NCBI GenBank assembly: GCA_910577325.1
Contig: CAJTMR010000028.1
Span: 1-46,762 of the forward strand
Source: an uncultured Parabacteroides sp.
GTDB lineage: Bacteria; Bacteroidota; Bacteroidia; Bacteroidales; Tannerellaceae
DNA length: 46,762 nt
Direction: 5' to 3'
The translations under genes and the position numbers were made by a program. This document shows, one piece after another, positions 41,532-46,762 of this stretch (positions within the stretch are counted from its first letter, which is position 1; each line of letters begins with the position of its first letter). A model generated the notes under the pieces. The model did not search any database. It saw nothing but the letters and a program-made list of their open reading frames with translations, and was not told where the DNA came from.

Positions 41532-41961
41532 AACCTACATATTTAGTTGATGACAAAATCTTTCAATAACAAAGGCCAAGCGTCCAGGTAGGAATCTTGT
41601 TCCCGCCACTCTTGGACTGCCCGTACAGGCACGACCGGAACATATCCACAATTTAATTGATCTGACACAAAAATACGACATAAAAGCCTATCTACAAAAC
41701 CAGCTACTCACAGGAATCACAGTTTTTTCATCTCTTTCTTCCTCGAGCTATTACGATTTAAACTCACATCCATTAAGTATCAGCCTGCGCTGCTAATTTA
41801 CCAATGGAATGAAGCCACCTGTTTTCACATATTTTATACTTGTTTTCATATAAGGCAATCGGGTATTCCACAGAAATACAAATGTTGCCCTGGATTTTTA
41901 TTCGACTTGCATAAATATCGGAGGTTTTTATGTAAATTTGTTGTGCAAAAACAATAAACAA
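41532..41961. other. Divergent intergenic region with a coding-like remnant
   Basis: Between the nitroreductase and DUF362 genes no intact gene is visible. On the minus strand, 41543 to about 41700 stays open without a Met start and ends VQEWREQDSYLDAWPLLL and a few more residues, which reads like the tail of a real protein; it may be a gene remnant. The right side carries the DUF362 promoter. Confidence 0.45.
41907..41940 (+). promoter_or_regulatory. Putative promoter of the DUF362 gene
   Basis: TAAATTTG (41933-41940) fits TAnnTTTG, and TTG at 41907-41909 lies 23 bp upstream, slightly longer than ideal. The start codon is 21 bp downstream. Confidence 0.42.
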
Positions 41962-43083
41962 ATGGAAACGTCTAAAGTTTACTTTACCAATCTCCGTACC
42001 ACCCCGTCCAGCAACTTGTTGGACAAGATGGAACGTCTTGTAAAACGTGCTGGCATGGAAAACATTGATTTCCAAAATCAGTTTGTAGCGATCAAGATCC
42101 ATTTCGGCGAACCGGGTAACCTTGCCTTTATCCGGCCGAATTATGCAGCCCGAATGGCCACGTTGCTTCGCAGTTTGGGGGCGAAACCTTTCCTAACGGA
42201 TTGCAACACCTTGTATTCTGGTCGTCGTGCCAATGCGGTAGACCATCTGGAAAGTGCAATGGAAAACGGTTTCAACCCCATTTCCGCCAAATGCGACGTA
42301 ATTATCGCCGACGGCTTGAAGGGAACCGAATACCGTGAAATCGAAATCGACGGTGAATATTGCAAAGCTCCCAAAATAGGTTCCGCCATCGCCGATGCAG
42401 ATATCATCATTTCCATGAACCACTTCAAAGGACACGAGCAAACCGGATTCGGCGGTGCCTTGAAGAACCTCGGCATGGGATGCGCCAGCGTGGGTGGAAA
42501 GCTTGAACTTCACTCGGCATCGCAACCTAGAATCGACATCGAAAGTTGCAAAGGCTGTAATATATGCGTCAAGCATTGCCGCCACGATGCCATTCATTTA
42601 AACACTTCACATAAAGCGGAAATCGACTATGGTAAATGTGTCGGTTGCGGCCAGTGCGTCGCTCTTTGCCAATACGACGGAGCTGTCATGGGTGAAGGCG
42701 ATACGTCTGAACGCCTGAACTATAAAATTGCCGAATATTCCAAAGCCGTTTTGTCGGGCAAACCGAATTTCCATATCAGTTTTATTATGAACGTCTCGCC
42801 TGAATGTGATTGCTGGAACCACAATGATGCAGCGATCGTACCGGATCTGGGTATCGCCGCTTCTTTTGACCCAGTCGCATTAGACAAGGCCTGTGCTGAC
42901 ATGGTAATCCAGTCTCCGATCCTGGAGACTGGCAACCGCCTTTCAGATACCCCACATCACGAACATCTGGAAGGTTGCGACAAATTCCATATCATGCACC
43001 CCGACACTAACTGGCAAGCAGGACTGGAACATGCAGAAAAGCTCGGCCTCGGAACACAGGAATATGAATTAATAACCGTATAA
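41962..43083 (+). CDS. DUF362 protein with two 4Fe-4S ferredoxin clusters
   Basis: I choose the ATG at 41962 (373 residues); an earlier ATG at 41938 falls in the promoter. The N-terminal DUF362 domain (about 1-180) contains FVAIKIHFGEPGN and MNHFKGHEQTGFGGALKNLG. Two ferredoxin motifs follow: Cys196, 199, 202 and 206 (CKGCNICVKHC), then Cys226, 229, 232 and 236 (CVGCGQCVALC). A C-terminal DUF362 continuation ends at MVIQSPILETGN. Such proteins are thought to transfer electrons, but the partner is unknown. It is four bases before mnmE, so the two share a transcript. Confidence 0.88.
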   Translation: METSKVYFTNLRTTPSSNLLDKMERLVKRAGMENIDFQNQFVAIKIHFGEPGNLAFIRPNYAARMATLLRSLGAKPFLTDCNTLYSGRRANAVDHLESAMENGFNPISAKCDVIIADGLKGTEYREIEIDGEYCKAPKIGSAIADADIIISMNHFKGHEQTGFGGALKNLGMGCASVGGKLELHSASQPRIDIESCKGCNICVKHCRHDAIHLNTSHKAEIDYGKCVGCGQCVALCQYDGAVMGEGDTSERLNYKIAEYSKAVLSGKPNFHISFIMNVSPECDCWNHNDAAIVPDLGIAASFDPVALDKACADMVIQSPILETGNRLSDTPHHEHLEGCDKFHIMHPDTNWQAGLEHAEKLGLGTQEYELITV

Positions 43084-43087
43084 ACTA

Positions 43088-44470
43088 ATGGAAGATACTA
43101 TCTGTGCCGTATCAACTGCTCCCGGAGCCGGAGGGATCGCCGTTATCCGAGTTTCGGGACCGAAAGCAATCGCAATTTGTAACACGATATTCGTACCGCG
43201 TACAACAGGAAAAGACCTATTGTCACAGAGGGCCTATACGCTACGTTACGGTAGTATCAGGCATGGTGAAGAACTCATAGACGAAGTGTTAGTCGCCCTT
43301 TTCCGCACACCTCATTCTTTTACCGGCGAAGATACGGTAGAGATCACCTGCCACGGTTCCGTCTACATCCAGCAGCAAATCATGCAACTTCTGATCGAAA
43401 ACGGTTGCCGCTCCGCCCTCCCCGGCGAATATACGCAACGTGCCTTCATGAACGGCAAGATGGACTTGAGCCAAGCCGAGGCGGTCGCCGACTTGATCGC
43501 CTCGACCTCAGCTGGCCAACACCGTTTGGCATTAAACCAGATGCGTGGTGGTTTCAGCCATGAATTAAAGAACTTACGCGAACAACTTTTGCATATCACT
43601 TCTTTGATGGAACTGGAACTGGATTTCAGCGACCACGAGGAACTGGAGTTCGCCGACCGCAGTGAACTTAGCATGTTGGCGACCCATATCGAATCGGTCA
43701 TATCCCGCCTGGCTAACTCTTTCAGTGTTGGGAACGCGATAAAAAACGGTATTCCGGTTGCGATCATAGGAGAGACGAATGCCGGAAAATCGACTTTGCT
43801 GAACGTTTTGCTAAATGAGGAAAAAGCGATTGTCAGCGATATCCACGGTACGACCCGCGACGTCATAGAAGATACGATCAACATTCAGGGAATCACTTTC
43901 CGTTTCATCGATACTGCTGGTATCCGCGAAACGCATGATGCGATCGAAAGTATCGGCATCGAACGCACCTTCCAAAAACTCGACCAAGCAAATATTGTCC
44001 TCTGGATGATAGATGCCTCCGACGCATCCTTGCAAATCGCCCAATTGTCCGAAAAGATACTGCCCCGCTCAAAAGGAAAGCAGCTAATCCTTGTTTTCAA
44101 CAAAGCCGACTTGCTCACCAACCACCAGTTTAAGCCGATCGACCTTCCCGAAAACGTGCAATCGATCTTCATCTCAGCCAAGAAAAGAGAGCATATTAAC
44201 GAGTTACAGGATCTCTTGATCCAAGCTGCCCATATTCCCTCTTTGTCTCCAAACGACGTCATCATCACCAACATCCGCCATTACGAAGCCCTAACTCACG
44301 CCCTCGAATCCATCCACCGTGTTCAAGAAGGTTTATCCGCCAACCTTTCCGGAGATTTCATCTCCCAAGACCTAAGAGAATGCATCTTCCATCTCTCAGA
44401 TATCGTCGGAGAAGTCACAACGGATCAAGTACTGGGGAATATTTTTGAGAGGTTTTGCATCGGGAAATAA
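43088..44470 (+). CDS. mnmE: tRNA uridine-5-carboxymethylaminomethyl GTPase
   Basis: MnmE, with MnmG, modifies the wobble uridine (U34) of several tRNAs. The 460-residue protein has the N-terminal folate-binding domain (TICAVSTAPGAGGIAVIRVSG near 4-24, quoted in part). A helical domain and an inserted Ras-like GTPase follow. In the GTPase, G1 is GETNAGKS (228-235), G3 is DTAG (275-278) and G4 is NKAD (338-341). The last four residues CIGK carry the conserved catalytic cysteine. Every hallmark is intact, so this gene was not broken by the element inserted downstream. Two terminators follow. Confidence 0.96.
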   Translation: MEDTICAVSTAPGAGGIAVIRVSGPKAIAICNTIFVPRTTGKDLLSQRAYTLRYGSIRHGEELIDEVLVALFRTPHSFTGEDTVEITCHGSVYIQQQIMQLLIENGCRSALPGEYTQRAFMNGKMDLSQAEAVADLIASTSAGQHRLALNQMRGGFSHELKNLREQLLHITSLMELELDFSDHEELEFADRSELSMLATHIESVISRLANSFSVGNAIKNGIPVAIIGETNAGKSTLLNVLLNEEKAIVSDIHGTTRDVIEDTINIQGITFRFIDTAGIRETHDAIESIGIERTFQKLDQANIVLWMIDASDASLQIAQLSEKILPRSKGKQLILVFNKADLLTNHQFKPIDLPENVQSIFISAKKREHINELQDLLIQAAHIPSLSPNDVIITNIRHYEALTHALESIHRVQEGLSANLSGDFISQDLRECIFHLSDIVGEVTTDQVLGNIFERFCIGK

Positions 44471-44512
44471 TTGGTGATTACCAACGATTAGCATATATCA
44501 TCAACGATTATT

Positions 44513-44542
44513 AAGGCGTTCATTTTGAGCGCCTTTCTTTTT
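44513..44542 (+). terminator. First terminator after mnmE
   Basis: AAGGCG (44513-44518) and CGCCTT (44530-44535), with an inner TC/GA pair, form a stem followed by TCTTTTT. It is a standard rho-independent signal 43 bp after the mnmE stop. Confidence 0.8.
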
Positions 44543-44580
44543 AGCCTTATAAGCGATAGTTATCGTTTATAGGGCTTTTT
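44543..44580 (+). terminator. Second, longer terminator-like hairpin
   Basis: The 34 bases 44543-44576 fold end to end: AGCC pairs with GGCT and TATCG with CGATA, with two G-U pairs. Four further Ts follow the hairpin. It follows the first terminator directly, at the point where mobile-element sequence seems to begin. It may be the element's own insulator or part of its attachment end. Confidence 0.65.
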
Positions 44581-44653
44581 CAGCTCATTTTTGTACCGTA
44601 TTTGTTGCTCGCTTGTTGAAGCCTTGTTTCTCGCCAACAAGGTAGTGTAGATT

Positions 44654-44683
44654 TGAGACACAGTGAGACGTGGTGAGACGCAC
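44654..44683 (+). repeat. Three 10-bp direct repeats (TGAGAC iterons)
   Basis: TGAGACACAG, TGAGACGTGG and TGAGACGCAC lie head to tail 35 bp before the multi-HTH gene. The exact 10-bp period places each unit on the same helix face, as in a recombination-directionality-factor or regulator binding array. Confidence 0.7.
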
Positions 44684-44717
44684 TGAAACAAAAATGGAGA
44701 AATAAACGGAGAAAAGA

Positions 44718-45617
44718 ATGAGCAGTAACATCGAAATCAAGAAAAAATGTAAGTGGTGTGGGCAGATTTTCATAGCCCACAAAACGACTACGAACTATTG
44801 TTCTCATAGGTGCAACAATGTAGCCTATAAAGAACGAATCCGACAGGAGCGCATAGCGACTTATCAAAAAGAGTTTTCAATAAACGCAGAAAAACCGTCT
44901 ATTGAAAACAAGGAGTTCTATACGCCACCCGAAGTCGCAAGACTTTTAGGAATTAGTCGAGCCAGCATTTACCGTTACATGGCAGACAACGTGATTAAAG
45001 CGGTTCAATTCAGAGGAAAAACATTAGTCAGAAGGAAGGACATTGAGCTTTTATTTGAAAATGCTGCGGAGTATAAAAAACGAGTACCTATAGAGAAAGC
45101 TCCCATCACCGACTTCTACACTACTGCCGAAGTCAAAGAGAAATACCATGTAAACGAGTCATGGATATTTGTGGTAGCCAAGAAGAACAACATTCCTCGG
45201 ACCTTCAATCGTGGCAAAACCTATTGGAGTAAGAAGCACATGGACGCTTACTTCGCTAAGAAAGCCCCGAATCCTGACATTACTGAATGGTACAGCACCC
45301 AAGAAATGCAGGAGAAATTCGGCATGACTTTATCCGCCATCTACTGTTTCGTTTCCAAGAATGCCATTCCGAAGAAGAAAGAGGGAATCATGGTGTACTA
45401 TTCCAAGAAACATGTGGATATAGCCAAAGGCGTAGCAGTACCCGAAGAACCGCAGTATTATACGGTAGCCGAAGCAATGGAGAAGTTCAATCTCACTCGT
45501 GACCAACTCTATCATTATGCGAAGTATCATAATATCCCAAAGGTAAAGAAGGGCAAATACACATTTATCTCCAAACCTGAATTAGATAAATTGCTTGCAG
45601 CCCCAAAGATTGAATAA
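44718..45617 (+). CDS. Zinc-motif protein with four tandem HTH modules
   Basis: The 299-residue basic protein opens with a small zinc-binding motif: Cys11, Cys14, Cys28 and Cys32 in CKWCGQIF and YCSHRCNNVAYKERIR. Four similar helix-turn-helix (HTH_17/excisionase-like) modules start at about residues 67, 133, 191 and 247. Each begins with an aromatic-Tyr-Thr/Ser motif (FYTPPEVARLLGIS, FYTTAEVKEKYHV, WYSTQEMQEKFGM, YYTVAEAMEKFNL). Each ends with a Lys-rich wing. Such proteins lie beside tyrosine integrases in Bacteroidales conjugative or mobilizable elements, and this one precedes the integrase. It probably binds DNA as regulator or excision factor. Base composition is lower in GC than mnmE, consistent with transfer. 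Confidence 0.85.
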   Translation: MSSNIEIKKKCKWCGQIFIAHKTTTNYCSHRCNNVAYKERIRQERIATYQKEFSINAEKPSIENKEFYTPPEVARLLGISRASIYRYMADNVIKAVQFRGKTLVRRKDIELLFENAAEYKKRVPIEKAPITDFYTTAEVKEKYHVNESWIFVVAKKNNIPRTFNRGKTYWSKKHMDAYFAKKAPNPDITEWYSTQEMQEKFGMTLSAIYCFVSKNAIPKKKEGIMVYYSKKHVDIAKGVAVPEEPQYYTVAEAMEKFNLTRDQLYHYAKYHNIPKVKKGKYTFISKPELDKLLAAPKIE

Positions 45618-45701
45618 GTTATTTATCGGTGAATGTTCCCACCATTGAATCACTCTATTCCTTTGCACCAAACAAATGTAAAACTCTAAATATTAATCAG
45701 T

Positions 45702-46762
45702 ATGACACACACATGTACAAAAGTAACAGTTCGTCAGAGAGCGATTCGGAATAATCGCATTTCCTTGTATCTGGATTATTATCCGGCAGTTCGTAACCCC
45801 GAAACGATGCAGATGAGCCGTCGGGAATATCTCGGCATCTACATCTATGCCCATCCGAAAAACGAAATGGAACGGGAGTTCAACAATGATATGCTGAACA
45901 AGGCAGAGGCTATCCGCTGCATCAGAGTACAGTCGCTTATCAATGAAGAGTTCGGCTTCTTAGACAAAACCAAACAGAAAGCCGACTTCCTTGCTTACTT
46001 CAAGAAGATGAGCCGAAGCAAAGACCAGAAATGGATGTTTGTCTATCAGCATTTCTACAACTTCGTCAAAGGGCAATGTACCTTCAGTGAAGTGAATGTG
46101 GACTTGTGCAAAAAATTCCGTGAATACCTGTTGAACGCCAAGCAGCTCAAACACAGCAACCGCCCCATATCCCTCAATTCGGCATCCGGCTACTACTCCA
46201 CTTTCAGAGGATTATTGAAGATTGCCTACCGGGACAAATGGCTTCGTGAAAACATCAATGATTACCTTGATAAGATTGAGCCACAAGATGTGAAGAAAGA
46301 GTATCTGACACTGGACGAGGTGAAACAACTTGCCGCCACACCTTGTGACATCCCCGTTCTAAAAGCCGCTTCTTTATTTGCTTGCCTGACAGGTTTACGT
46401 ATCAGCGATATTCTCAATCTTCAATGGGAAGACTTTGCTATTGCTCCCGACCAAGGCTATTGTTTGCGTATCAGAACACAGAAAACCCAAACGGAAGCGA
46501 CACTCCCCATCAGTTATGAAGCCTACGAGCTGTGCGGTACACCCGGCACAGGTAAAGTATTCAAAGGATTGAAGAGAAGCATGATTAACTATCCGCTGAA
46601 AAACTGGCTCAGAGAGGCAGGAATAACGAAGCCGATAACCTTTCACGGATTTCGACACTCCTATGCAGTCATACAAATTTCCTTAGGCACAGATATTTAT
46701 ACAGTCTCGGAAATAAAGGCTTGGCGTTCCCGTACCCTTGATGCTGTCTATCCGATAGTCTG
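45702..46762 (+). CDS. Tyrosine recombinase / integrase (3' end outside window)
   Basis: The frame starts at ATG 45702 and runs 353 codons to the window edge, without stop. N-terminal residues 1-95 resemble an arm-type DNA-binding domain, about 100-210 a core-binding SAM-like domain. The catalytic domain has Arg233 (FACLTGLRISDIL), Lys261 (RTQKTQ), His315-x-x-Arg318 (FHGFRHSYA), Trp341 in place of the usual His, and the nucleophile Tyr350. The spacings R318-W341 (23) and W341-Y350 (9) equal those of XerD. So this is a complete-looking recombinase missing only its last residues. It would excise or insert the mobile element. Confidence 0.92.
   Translation, partial: MTHTCTKVTVRQRAIRNNRISLYLDYYPAVRNPETMQMSRREYLGIYIYAHPKNEMEREFNNDMLNKAEAIRCIRVQSLINEEFGFLDKTKQKADFLAYFKKMSRSKDQKWMFVYQHFYNFVKGQCTFSEVNVDLCKKFREYLLNAKQLKHSNRPISLNSASGYYSTFRGLLKIAYRDKWLRENINDYLDKIEPQDVKKEYLTLDEVKQLAATPCDIPVLKAASLFACLTGLRISDILNLQWEDFAIAPDQGYCLRIRTQKTQTEATLPISYEAYELCGTPGTGKVFKGLKRSMINYPLKNWLREAGITKPITFHGFRHSYAVIQISLGTDIYTVSEIKAWRSRTLDAVYPIV

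Noticed and set aside
46700..46762. Frameshift in the integrase near its C-terminus
   Set aside because: The aberrant KAW sequence keeps the exact 23- and 9-residue spacings to the catalytic Arg and Tyr, and neither other frame restores an LGH motif.

Overview
The window is a chromosomal segment of a Bacteroidales bacterium, most likely Parabacteroides or a close relative. The order is well supported: a fused lpxC/fabZ gene inside an lpxD-lpxC/fabZ-lpxA operon, a SusC/SusD pair, flotillin FloA beside a short NfeD, and TAnnTTTG-type -7 promoter elements. The genus is a guess from overall gene content and codon style. About 41 protein genes are supported; I saw no rRNA, tRNA or CRISPR array.

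Layout. 83-5924 (minus strand): YitT-type membrane protein, a 458-bp dispersed repeat, a small secreted protein, O6-alkylguanine-DNA methyltransferase, an MFS exporter and a Uup-like ABC-F ATPase. 6211-9282 (plus): NhaD antiporter, a conserved hypothetical, an ArsC/Spx-like protein and a uracil-DNA-glycosylase-fold protein. 9345-11957 (minus): glutamine synthetase, an OmpH/Skp-like protein and a 72-residue membrane protein. 12105-19948 (plus): PepD peptidase, a beta-helix lipoprotein, an exported EEP-family nuclease/phosphatase, a tiny ORF, an M23 peptidase and a phosphohexomutase; then cdd on the minus strand. 20729-29803 (plus): LysM glucosaminidase, purM-prfA-pyrF, and lpxD-lpxC/fabZ-lpxA-pRiA4b ORF-3-like-miaA. 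30117-34905: an orphan SusC/SusD pair followed by the second copy of the 458-bp repeat. 35616-36751 (minus): DUF486 protein and a TtcA-like tRNA thiolase. 36864-40741 (plus): TPR/PD40 protein, NfeD, FloA and a nucleoside phosphorylase. Then a nitroreductase (minus), a DUF362 ferredoxin and mnmE.

After mnmE and two stacked terminators the sequence changes character. A zinc-motif protein with four tandem helix-turn-helix modules is followed by a tyrosine recombinase cut by the window end. This looks like one end of an integrated mobile element.

The most unusual material is non-coding. (1) The two copies of the long repeat are collinear over 386 bp, with iterated ACTATCA heptamers and three CCCGGG cores spaced exactly 23 bp apart. 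(2) A family of ATAAATC heptamer repeats and hairpins occupies five spacers between co-directional genes and supplies the stop codons and last residues of three unrelated proteins. (3) Three 10-bp direct repeats lie just upstream of the multi-HTH gene of the mobile element. Several terminator or REP-like palindromes overlap stop codons at convergent gene ends.
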